From VXYL01 sp965199945 (lineage in GTDB: Bacteria; Pseudomonadota; Gammaproteobacteria; Pseudomonadales; Azotimanducaceae), in contig OZ241354.1 in assembly GCA_965199945.1 (NCBI GenBank), positions 2,170,001 through 2,234,000 on the forward strand: a stretch of DNA of 64,000 nucleotides. The letters are read 5' to 3'. The notes beneath the pieces are model-generated. The model did no database searches and was not told where the DNA came from. It saw only the letters and a list, made by a program, of their open reading frames with translations. This document shows positions 48,319 through 55,975 of the stretch, in pieces. Within the stretch, counting starts at the first letter, position 1. Every line of letters begins with the position of its first letter. The position numbers and the translations under genes were made by a program.

Positions 48319-50300
48319 GTCGCGGCCCAGTTGCCGCCCCCTTCCGCCCAGCGAATGAACCGTCCCGCCGCGAGGGCGTGGTCGAGACCGTGGCGGATGA
48401 ACTGATGATCCGGGTGGTCCTGCCGCCTCACCGGCGTCGCTTGCGGCCAAGCGTCCACCAGACGCAAGCAGCGCTCGAGGTCGATCCGCTCGGCGACCCC
48501 GGGCTCGCTGCGCCAACTCTCCAGCGTGGCGCGGATCTCCGGCAGTTCGCGCGCCGCCAGCAAATGCCAATCCGAGCCGGAGCGTCCGCGCGGCCCGGTC
48601 AAGATTTCCGGCGGGAGCCGGGCCTTCATCATCCGCCGCATCAGCCGACGGCTTTGGCCGCCGTCGAGATGCTGTTCATCCGGAATGCCCAGGGCCCACT
48701 CCACCAGCCGCCGGTCGTGCATGGGCAGGCGAGCCTGAATGCCGGCAATCGCTTGCATGGATCGCTGGGGCGCCCTGGCCTGATGCCGTCGTGCATGAAG
48801 TTCCCAGCGGCCGAACATGACCTTGCGAACCGATTCGCGGCCGCGATAGTAAGGGTCGAACCCGTTCTCGCGGACGCGTTCGTCCACGCGATTGGCGCGG
48901 GCGAAGCGCGGATGAATCGGGCAGACGTCCACCCAGCCGCGCTGCCCGTAGACAAGGCGGCGGACCGCGCCATGCAGGCGACGCGGCAGGTTCCGGTAGA
49001 TTCCGTAGTGCAGCACGGGCGACAGACGCCCGAGGCGCGTCCCTGCCGGCCCGCCAGCCGACTCCCGCAGCAGGCTCGGCAGGCGGCCGGCGCGCAGCAG
49101 GCTCGCCAAGCGCGCCAGCCCGTCGTAGCTCAAGGTGTTGTTGCCGCCGCCCCCGTTAAGGAGGACGTTCCGCCCCGACTCGGCGACCAAAACGGCGGTC
49201 TTGTATACGATGCGCAACCACGAACGGCTCCGCGGCGGCAGTTCCGTCAGCTCGATCATCCGCTGCTCCAGCTGCAGCAAGCGCTCGAACGAGAGATCGC
49301 CGACATCGAAGAAGCGGGTGTCCAAGCGCGGGTACATCCTTGCCAAGACCGGCACGCGGTGGGTCACGTCGCCAACTTCGGCGGTCTTCACGCGGCCATC
49401 CCAACCCGGCGTCTCCGTTGCCGTGAAGGAGACAAGCGGCGCCGCGTCGCCACGATCGGCCAGGTGGTCCAGCGCGGCCACGGCCACGGCGCTCGAGTCG
49501 AGGCCGCCGCTCAGCGAGATGGCCGGTGTCTCGACAGCGCGCATTCCGCTGGCGACCGCGTCGCGCAGCAATTCGTTCGCGGCGTCGACGTAGTCCGTAT
49601 CTTTCGCCAAGCGAACCGGCCGCACACGCTCCGCCAGGGCGTAGTAGCGCCGCACGCGCATGGCTTTCGGCGCGGCGGTCAGCGCCTCGCCCGGCAAGAG
49701 CGAATTCACGCCCTTGTAGCAGGTTCGGCGGCCGTCTCCGTAGTCGTTGATCAGGTTGCTGGCCAGAATCCCGTCGTCGAGGGCGCGCGGCAGGTCGCCC
49801 CACGCGAAGACGGCGCTCGGCGTCGTGGCGACGATGGCCCGGCGGCGGTCGACGGCGTAGTAGAGCGGCGGCGCGTTCAAGGGGGAGCAGACGGCGACAA
49901 GGACGCGGCGCCGGGGATCCCAGACGACGGCGGCGAACTCGCCCTCCGCCCGCAGAGCGGCATCCTCTCCCCAGCGCTCCCAGGCGCGGGCGAAGAGCGC
50001 GCTGTCCGCGTCCTCCGCCGCGCGGCGCGGCGCCAGGCCCAAGGCGTCGGCCAGCTGCCGGCGATGTGCAAGCAGTCCGTCGAACAGCAGCAGACGGCCG
50101 CCGGCCGGGACCGGCTGGCTGTCCAGCGTGTTCTCCGGCGCGAAGCAGCCGCCGGCGATCCAGACCAGCCCCGCCGGCCCGTCGCACCACGGCTCCGTCT
50201 TCGCCGTGCCGAATGGCTTCAAGGCGTTCGCGACACGCCCGAGCGCCGCCCGGTCGATCGGCCGGCCGTCGCGCTGAAAGACCGCGGCCAGGGCGGTCAT
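48315..50300 (-). CDS. asparagine-synthetase-like lasso-type cyclase (copy 2)
   Basis: A 661-residue near-duplicate of copy 1, with the same length, MTALAAVFQRDG start, SGGLDSS PP-loop and missing Cys2. The differences by eye are concentrated in a few stretches, including LLNGGGGNNTLSYDG in place of LLTGAGGNITLSHSG and changes around the active-site helix and at residues 225-235. These clustered differences could reflect adaptation to different precursors. The in-frame precursor 2 lies directly downstream, through a short coupled ORF. Confidence 0.82.
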   Translation of the reverse strand: MTALAAVFQRDGRPIDRAALGRVANALKPFGTAKTEPWCDGPAGLVWIAGGCFAPENTLDSQPVPAGGRLLLFDGLLAHRRQLADALGLAPRRAAEDADSALFARAWERWGEDAALRAEGEFAAVVWDPRRRVLVAVCSPLNAPPLYYAVDRRRAIVATTPSAVFAWGDLPRALDDGILASNLINDYGDGRRTCYKGVNSLLPGEALTAAPKAMRVRRYYALAERVRPVRLAKDTDYVDAANELLRDAVASGMRAVETPAISLSGGLDSSAVAVAALDHLADRGDAAPLVSFTATETPGWDGRVKTAEVGDVTHRVPVLARMYPRLDTRFFDVGDLSFERLLQLEQRMIELTELPPRSRSWLRIVYKTAVLVAESGRNVLLNGGGGNNTLSYDGLARLASLLRAGRLPSLLRESAGGPAGTRLGRLSPVLHYGIYRNLPRRLHGAVRRLVYGQRGWVDVCPIHPRFARANRVDERVRENGFDPYYRGRESVRKVMFGRWELHARRHQARAPQRSMQAIAGIQARLPMHDRRLVEWALGIPDEQHLDGGQSRRLMRRMMKARLPPEILTGPRGRSGSDWHLLAARELPEIRATLESWRSEPGVAERIDLERCLRLVDAWPQATPVRRQDHPDHQFIRHGLDHALAAGRFIRWAEGGGNWAAT

Positions 50301-50523
50301 GCGCTGCTCCCGCCCCAAGAGAGCAGGCGTCTCCGCCATTCGGCTGCGCGGGCTGGGTTGTCGTGCTGCAAGACCGCCGCCCCAAGGGCTCAAGCGCGCC
50401 GAATTCGGCGGCATCCATGCGCGTCCGCCGGCGGCAGGGACGCAGCGATGGTTTGCCAAGCCGCCGCCGAAACGACGCTTGTCTCTGCGTCTCGGCCTGC
50501 GCCATCTCTTCGGCAGCCGCCAA

Positions 50524-50811
50524 TCACGATGCCGGTCGTTCCGGCGCTCCCAAGGGAACCGGCGCCGCTCCACTGCAATTTTCTTCCGCACCCGCCCCAC
50601 TCGACGCAGCTCCGTTGCCGCGGCGCCACGGCAAATGCGTACGTCCGCGCCTGGTCCGCGCAGCCAAGGTCGGGCGGCTCGCCCGAGATCCAAATCGGCG
50701 TCGACGGTTGAATGGGACGTGGATGCCCGCGCAAATCTTCGGCTGCTTGGGCCGAATCCGAGCCGGGCATGGCAATTGGGGAGCGCTGCCGCTAGGGCGC
50801 GACTGCCGCAA
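50524..50811 (-). pseudogene. HPr-kinase-like gene remnant before cyclase 2
   Basis: The first 75 codons of the kinase copy b are recognisable, with frame breaks (GIHVPF, then TPIWISGEPPDLGC in another frame), joined directly to its last ten codons (APVPLGAPERPAS in place of APVPWERPNEPAV). About 700 bases containing the P-loop are deleted. The 212 bases between it and the cyclase ATG hold no recognised gene. Confidence 0.75.
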
Positions 50812-51085
50812 GACCGGCTTCGCTCAAATCGTCGATCAGGACTGCGAGGTCCTTGAGGCAGGTTTCCGCGTCCACCTCGAACTCGCGCAGCAGCGGAGCG
50901 ACGAGATCGCTCACCGGCGTCCAAGCGCCATCCTCGTCCATGTGCTTCCACGCCTCCAAGGCGGTCTCGCGCAAGCCGTAGAAGACGCCGCGTTCGATGT
51001 GCATGAACACCAGCTCGCCGTCGACTTCCGTGCTCACGAAATCGGCATCGGCGCGCCGCACGCGACTGGTGGCCCCAAGCTCCAT
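50792..51085 (-). CDS. PqqD/RRE family protein (B1-like, copy 2)
   Basis: A 97-residue near-copy of the gene at 39784-40077, differing at about three residues (for example AWKHMDEDG and AGLAAVAP). It is the only intact gene of this type beside cyclase 2 and would recognise the leader of precursor 2. Start ATG 51085; a longer frame with MLWCPA is less likely. Confidence 0.8.
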   Translation of the reverse strand: MELGATSRVRRADADFVSTEVDGELVFMHIERGVFYGLRETALEAWKHMDEDGAWTPVSDLVAPLLREFEVDAETCLKDLAVLIDDLSEAGLAAVAP

Positions 51086-51133
51086 GGCCGGACACCATAG
51101 CACAGCTGCCGGCGCCTGCCAATCGGCCTGGGC

Positions 51134-51260
51134 TCATCGTGAGGCGCTTGCGGACTCCCGTTCAGCCAGCCGCCGGCACGGCCTTCGCGGAAGAACCGGC
51201 CGGCGCTTGTCTGCGGCTTCTCGACGAATCCCTTGCGCTCTTCGATCCGGAGCAGCCACC
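51134..51260 (-). pseudogene. sulfotransferase 3' fragment
   Basis: Contains the stretches corresponding to IEERKGFVEKPQTSAGRFF and LAERESASASR of sulfotransferase b, with about 120 bases missing between them. It occupies the same position relative to the PqqD-like gene as the intact gene does in cluster 1. Confidence 0.7.
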
Positions 51261-51344
51261 CTCGTCAAAGTCGGTAGCGGCATGTGACGCGACATAGCAC
51301 GGCCATGTCGCAGCAAGCGCCCCACGCGGCCGGCCACCGACTCG

Positions 51345-51545
51345 GCGCGTTGCCAACGTTGACGCAGCGCAAGCACCACGATGCAGCCAACCGTGCAAAG
51401 CGAAGCGCGCAGCGCCGAAATCCGCCACGTCGCTGTCGAAGGCCGCCACCTCGTGGATGCATGCCGCAGGGAAGAATACGATGCTGTTGTGCTGGGACTC
51501 GATGCGCGTGAAGGCGCCCGTCCCGTCGCCATCGTAGAGCGGCAG
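51345..51545 (-). pseudogene. 2OG oxygenase 3' fragment
   Basis: LYDGDGTGAFTRIESQHNSI, FFPAACIHEVAAF and ARFALHGWLHRG match the last 65 residues of the subfamily A oxygenases. The gene's 5' part is missing; sulfotransferase c ends just upstream of it. Confidence 0.75.
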
Positions 51546-51558
51546 GCCCTCTGGCCGG

Positions 51559-52554
51559 TCATGCGCGTCGGGCCCAGACCGCCGCTTCGAGCTCGTCTTC
51601 GTCGCCAAGAAGACCCGCCGGGTCGTAGCCGAGCGCCGCCATCGTCGATCGATGCCGGCGTGCCAGCTTGCGCGCCTCGGCGGCCGGCAAGTGGCGGCGC
51701 CAACCGCCTGCCCGCCCTTCGCGGAAGAAGAAGCCGGCGTTCACGGACGGCTTTTCCCGGAATCCCTCGCGCTTCTCCCTCTCGCGCAGGTTGGCGAACG
51801 CCGACCGCGACACCGCATGGCGCAATCGCGCATCCGAGACGTCGTCGAGCCGAAGGAAGCGCGCGACCCGCCGGAGTTGCGCGGCCGTGTCCGCAATCAG
51901 GTCCTCGTAGCGCACCACGAGCACCGGAAACGGCGCCGCGCACCAGCTTCCGACGTTGCCGGACCAATCGAGCAGGCGCAGCCGGCGCCCAGGCGCGCCG
52001 AGGGTCGTGCGCACGTTGTTGAGCCGCTCGACGCTCTTTGCGAAATCCCCCTCGCCGGCGTGGAAGGTCCACGAGACCGCCACGTCGAGCGGGTTGCGAA
52101 CGATGCAGACCGCGCCAGCGGTGACGCTTTCTGGAAACAGCGGCTCGCCGGCCCGGTTGAGGACGTAGGCGCAGTGAACCTTCCTGTAGAGGTGCGAGCG
52201 GGCGTCCATGCGCTGTTCGGCAATGTGCAGCCGACGGTTCAATCGAAAGAAGGCCGGGATCAAATTGCCGACCTCGTCTCTCGTGAGATCTTCCATCGCC
52301 ACGCCAGCGAGCTCGCCGAAACGGGCGCTGTCGGGCGCCACTCCGAATGGCAGTGCGTTCATGGACACGGGCCGGGCCGGCGCGGCAAGAACGTTGGCGA
52401 GCATCGCCCGCATCCAGGTATTGCCGGACTTGGGATAGCTCGCCAGCCAGACGAAGCCCCGCCGTTCATCGACGGAACGCACCTGTCCGGGGTCTTGCCG
52501 CATTCTCGCCCGCACGGCATCGACGCGCGGCTCTCCGGCGCCGGCGTCGTTCAT
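51559..52554 (-). CDS. sulfotransferase family protein (copy c)
   Basis: A 331-residue sulfotransferase with ASYPKSGNTWMRAMLANVL and CIVRNPLDVAVSWTFHAG as its PAPS-binding motifs. It is similar to copy b in layout but clearly divergent in sequence, more than the two cyclases are, so its acceptor may differ. The ATG at 52554 overlaps a TGA that ends a cyclase-tail frame (WFIRWVEEGGNWAAA), again showing a lost cyclase gene upstream. Confidence 0.85.
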   Translation of the reverse strand: MNDAGAGEPRVDAVRARMRQDPGQVRSVDERRGFVWLASYPKSGNTWMRAMLANVLAAPARPVSMNALPFGVAPDSARFGELAGVAMEDLTRDEVGNLIPAFFRLNRRLHIAEQRMDARSHLYRKVHCAYVLNRAGEPLFPESVTAGAVCIVRNPLDVAVSWTFHAGEGDFAKSVERLNNVRTTLGAPGRRLRLLDWSGNVGSWCAAPFPVLVVRYEDLIADTAAQLRRVARFLRLDDVSDARLRHAVSRSAFANLREREKREGFREKPSVNAGFFFREGRAGGWRRHLPAAEARKLARRHRSTMAALGYDPAGLLGDEDELEAAVWARRA

Positions 52555-52597
52555 GCCGCCGCCCAGTTGCCGCCCTCTTCGACCCAGCGAATGAACC
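52552..52597. repeat. cyclase-tail 46-bp sequence (copy before sulfotransferase c)
   Basis: In frame as FIRWVEEGGNWAAA-stop. The cyclase gene itself is absent. Confidence 0.7.
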
Positions 52598-52656
52598 ACG
52601 ACTTCAACCCGTTGTGGGGAGCTGTGGGGAGCTGCTCGGACGCTGCGGACGCGCTT

Positions 52657-53439
52657 CTAGCGCCCGCCGTTGAGCACGCCTTTGGCACGTCGCAACAGTT
52701 CCATCGCGCTCGCGCAGTCGACCACCAGGTCCCCTACTTCCGCAAGCCGGTCGACGTCCTCCTCGTTGGCCAGCAGCCCAGCCAGCGCATCCCCGGCCGC
52801 AAGGCCGAACCGGCGCACAACGAGGCGCTGCAGCTCGTGCGACACGCCCTGCCTTCGGCCCTCGGACAGGCCCTGTCTCCAGCCTTCGAAAATGCCCTGG
52901 CTTCGGCCCTCGGACAACCCCCTTCTCCTGCCTTCGTCGACGGCCCCTTGGCGCAATTGCGTGATTAGTTCCGCCCACATCGTCGGTTCCGTCATGTTGT
53001 TCAGGAGCCCAAGCTCCAGTTCCTCCGCGCTCGCGCAGTCGACCACCAAATCGCCCACCTTCGCCAGCCGCTCGACGTTCTTCACGTTCGCCAACAGCCG
53101 CGCCATCGCATCCCCCGCCGCAACGCCGAACCGCCGCGCAGCCAAGCGCTGCAACTCGTGCGACACGCCCTGCCTGCGGCCCTCGGACACGCCCCGCTTC
53201 CAGCCTTCGGAAATGCCCTGCTTCCTGCCCTCGGACAGGCCCTGTCTCCTGCCTTCGTCGAGCGCCTCTTGCCGCCATTGCGTGACTCTTTCCGCCAACA
53301 TCGTCGGTTCCTCCATGTTGCGCAGCGCAAGCCGCAGTTCCCGTTCGTGCCGCTCGCCCGTCCGTCGCCACCGAAGCGGGCTCGACGGCAACCATGCCGT
53401 CGGGCGACCATCTGAATAGTCGAGTTGGATTCTCTGCAC
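52657..53439 (-). CDS. chimeric protein: NTase-type start plus two Rpn C-terminal modules
   Basis: A 260-residue frame from a GTG at 53439. Its first residues QRIQLDYSDGRPTAWLPS are those of the nucleotidyltransferase at 43800. The rest is two tandem copies of the C-terminal module of the Rpn protein next door: each has EPTMLAERVTQWRQEAL or similar, several 8-residue EGRRQGLS-type repeats, and a domain starting HELQRLAARRFG and ending VVDCASAEEL or VVDCASAMELLRRAKGVLNGGR. It has no nuclease domain. It is either a decaying recombination product or a new helical protein. Confidence 0.6.
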   Translation of the reverse strand: MQRIQLDYSDGRPTAWLPSSPLRWRRTGERHERELRLALRNMEEPTMLAERVTQWRQEALDEGRRQGLSEGRKQGISEGWKRGVSEGRRQGVSHELQRLAARRFGVAAGDAMARLLANVKNVERLAKVGDLVVDCASAEELELGLLNNMTEPTMWAELITQLRQGAVDEGRRRGLSEGRSQGIFEGWRQGLSEGRRQGVSHELQRLVVRRFGLAAGDALAGLLANEEDVDRLAEVGDLVVDCASAMELLRRAKGVLNGGR

Positions 53440-53461
53440 ATCCGCGCGCTGCGGACGGACT

Positions 53462-54454
53462 CTAGCGCCCGCCGTTGAGCACGCCTCTGCCGCGCCGCAG
53501 CAGTTCCTCCGCGCTCGCACAGTCGACCACCAGATCGCCCACCTCCGACAGCCGTTCGACATCCTCCACGTTCGCCAGCAGCCCCGCCAGCGCATCCCCC
53601 GCCGCAACGCCGAACCGCCGCGCGGCCAGGCGCTGCAGCTCGTTCGATACGCCCTCGGACAGGCCCTGTCTCCTGCCTTCCTCGAGCGCCTCCTGGCGCC
53701 ATTGCGTGACTCTTTCCGCCAACATCGTCGGTTCCTCCATGTAGTGCAGCGCAAGCCGCAGTTCCTCGGCATGTCTCTCGCCCGTTTCGTCGTCGCCGAA
53801 GCGCGCCACGAGCATGCGCATCACCGCGTCCGACAGCCGCTCCGCCACCAGCCGCAGACCTTCCCGCCGCAGCCCGCCGAACAACGCATTCGACAGACCG
53901 GGCAGCTCCGCCTGCCGCCGGCAGTGCTGCAGGCGCAGCAGCGCGGCCATCGGGTTGGTTTCGGCATCCTCGGCGGTCAGCGTCGCCGCGTCAAGCGGGA
54001 GCATCTCCAAATCGGGCTGCCAGCGCCGCAGCCCGGCCGGTGCCGGTGCGGTCAGCTGCCTAAGGCCCGCCGGCTGCCAAGAGCGGTCGCCGGTGTAGAC
54101 CAGCACGGGCAGCACCGGCGGGAGGCCGGCGGCGGCCGGCAGGTCGGCGGCCATCTCCTGGCGCAGCAGCGCCACGTAGGCGTCCATGCGCAGCGCCATG
54201 CGCGGATGCGGGGCGGTCTGGAACTCGACGACCAGCAGCGCCTCGGCGTCCGGGCGCTCCGGCGTCGGGGCGCCCACGGCCCAGGCCATGTCGGCGATCC
54301 GCCGGCGGGCGCCGCGTCCGACCTGTTCGGCGGGCAGTCTGCGCAGTCGCCGCGTGTCCAGCCCGGCGGTGGCGTCCGCCGGCAGCAGGGCGAGCAGGTG
54401 GCGCACCATGTGCGGGTCGGCAAGGGCAATTCGGCTGATTTCGTCTTCGAACAT
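53462..54454 (-). CDS. Rpn-family recombination-promoting nuclease/putative transposase
   Basis: A 330-residue intact member. The N-terminal nuclease region has PHMVRHLLALLPADATAGLD, RRLRRLPAEQVGRG, and EALLVVEFQTAPHPRMALRM with the E-x-Q core. The C-terminal part has MEEPTMLAERVTQWRQEALE, one EGRRQGLSEG repeat and a helical domain. E. coli Rpn proteins nick DNA and raise RecA-independent recombination. It is the only uninterrupted copy among the Rpn sequences here and is next to partial copies of its own 3' half, suggesting it takes part in local rearrangement. Confidence 0.8.
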   Translation of the reverse strand: MFEDEISRIALADPHMVRHLLALLPADATAGLDTRRLRRLPAEQVGRGARRRIADMAWAVGAPTPERPDAEALLVVEFQTAPHPRMALRMDAYVALLRQEMAADLPAAAGLPPVLPVLVYTGDRSWQPAGLRQLTAPAPAGLRRWQPDLEMLPLDAATLTAEDAETNPMAALLRLQHCRRQAELPGLSNALFGGLRREGLRLVAERLSDAVMRMLVARFGDDETGERHAEELRLALHYMEEPTMLAERVTQWRQEALEEGRRQGLSEGVSNELQRLAARRFGVAAGDALAGLLANVEDVERLSEVGDLVVDCASAEELLRRGRGVLNGGR

Positions 54455-54908
54455 GGCGCCAGCATGGACGGGCCGGTTGGGCTGGCGCTAGCGACATCGG
54501 CCATGCGGCGTGTGCGAGATCGACCATGCGATGTGTGCGAGATCGCCGACAATGCTGCAGGCCCCGGCTTGCGTCCCCGCCAGACTTCGCCCACCCGCCG
54601 CCCGAAGGACTTGGCGAGCAGCTGCCGACTTGCCTTTGTCGCCGATCCAGCTGTCGTCAGGCGTGTCGTTGAGTGGCGGCGAATCGTCATTTGCTCGTCA
54701 TGCCGTCATGCGGCTCGGGACTGGCTGGCTCTTCGCAGCACTTCCGCGGCGATGGCCGAGACGTGCCGTTCTCGTCTCCGACGGCGGCCGTGGCGATGCG
54801 TTCGATGGCGTCCAGGTGGTTCGCCACGTGCAGCGCATTCAAGAGCACCGCACGGCGTTCATTTCGCACTTGGTCTTCGGCCGTCCAGCCGCGCTTCGCA
54901 ACCAGAGT
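54455..54908. other. 454-base stretch without a recognised gene
   Basis: Between the Rpn gene and the oxygenase at 54909. Short frames exist on both strands but none resembles a known family. It may carry the decayed upstream part of something lost, or the Rpn promoter. Confidence 0.4.
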
Positions 54909-55820
54909 TCATTCGCGCGGGCCGTGTATCCAGCCGTTGACGGTGAAGCGCGCGTCCTCGAACCGATCGACGCCACGCACTGGCAGTATCTCGTGGTAAT
55001 AGCAGCTTGGGAACAACACGAGCGTGTTGTGCATTGGGTCGATGCGCGAGAACGTCTCCTTGCGAAAGCGTTTGGTCGCGGGGCACGTGTCGTAAAGCAG
55101 CAGCTCGCCGCCGGCGAAGGGCTTCGGTTCGCGGTGGCAGTAGTAGACGTAGCTGATCGCGCGCGTGCTGCTTGGATTTGCGGGATCGTTCGATTTGTCT
55201 CGATGGATGCGGTAGAACCCGCCAGCGAGCGTCGCGGTGAGGGAGATTTCGACACGCCATCGTTTGCAGCGCGGCACCCCGAGTTGCGTGGCGACGTCCG
55301 GCAGGACGGCTCGCAGCCTAGGCATGAACCACGGGCGTACCTCGCGCAGCGTACGGCGTCTGGCCACCAAGGCCGCACGCACGAGGCATTCAGGCCGCTC
55401 CGATTTCCCTTTGTAAATCTTGGCTGGATGGAACTCCTCGGGGCCAACACCGAGCGCGACGCGCAGTTTCCGCTGCTCCGCCGCGCCCAGGAAGTTCGTC
55501 CGCCGCACGAACGGCGCCGCACCGTAGCCCTCGGGCGGTGCGCCGAGCCGCTCTTCGCCGCCGATCGCCCCGATCGCCCAAGCCGAAGCGGCGTCGCCGC
55601 GAAGTTCGTGAAGGGCGCGATATGCCGCGAGGGCTTGGGCGAACTTTCCCTCGCGCCGCGCCAAGTCGCCGAGGCCGAGCAGGGCACCCTCGTCGCGCGG
55701 GTCGGCAGCCAGCTTGCGCTCGAGCGCATCGCGTGCCCGATCCAGCAGCGCGGTGTCGGTCAATGCCCGCGTGATGGCCGGCATGCGCTCGCGGGCTTTG
55801 GCGGGTGGGTTGTCGGACAT
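54909..55820 (-). CDS. TPR-2OG-Fe(II) oxygenase, subfamily B, gene 2
   Basis: A 303-residue complete member. TPR segments ALLDRARDALERKLAADPRD and LLGLGDLARREGKFAQALAA; iron ligands in YRIHRDKS and CYYHEILP; 2OG Arg in DARFTVNGWIHG. It is the reference for the frameshifted copy at 46962. The ATG at 55820 begins MSDNPPAKARERM, the same start seen in the scar at 58228. Its catalytic domain is only distantly like subfamily A. Confidence 0.82.
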   Translation of the reverse strand: MSDNPPAKARERMPAITRALTDTALLDRARDALERKLAADPRDEGALLGLGDLARREGKFAQALAAYRALHELRGDAASAWAIGAIGGEERLGAPPEGYGAAPFVRRTNFLGAAEQRKLRVALGVGPEEFHPAKIYKGKSERPECLVRAALVARRRTLREVRPWFMPRLRAVLPDVATQLGVPRCKRWRVEISLTATLAGGFYRIHRDKSNDPANPSSTRAISYVYYCHREPKPFAGGELLLYDTCPATKRFRKETFSRIDPMHNTLVLFPSCYYHEILPVRGVDRFEDARFTVNGWIHGPRE

Positions 55821-55839
55821 GCTCTTCGGCGCCGGCGGA

Positions 55840-55890
55840 CTGTCGCGCAATCCGAGCACAATAGCGCATTTCCCTTCGCGCCGCCGGAAG
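55840..55890 (-). promoter_or_regulatory. conserved upstream region of the subfamily B oxygenases, possible promoter
   Basis: About 80 bases before the ATG are nearly identical in front of the three MSD-type starts (47858, 55820, 58228). Within it, TATTGT (55863-55858 on the minus strand) could be a -10. No convincing -35. Conservation may simply reflect recent duplication. Confidence 0.25.
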
Positions 55891-55975
55891 CTGGAGCTGG
55901 CGAGAGCCTGTCCAACGCATAGCGTCGCACGGGGCCGCACCTCCTAGACGGCTCCGCCCGAGGAATCCCCTAAGG

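Noticed and set aside
47673..50711. A 1012-codon open frame on the plus strand opposite cyclase 2
   Set aside because: Antisense of the cyclase and its flanks; the same shadow appears opposite cyclase 1, as expected if it follows the coding strand.
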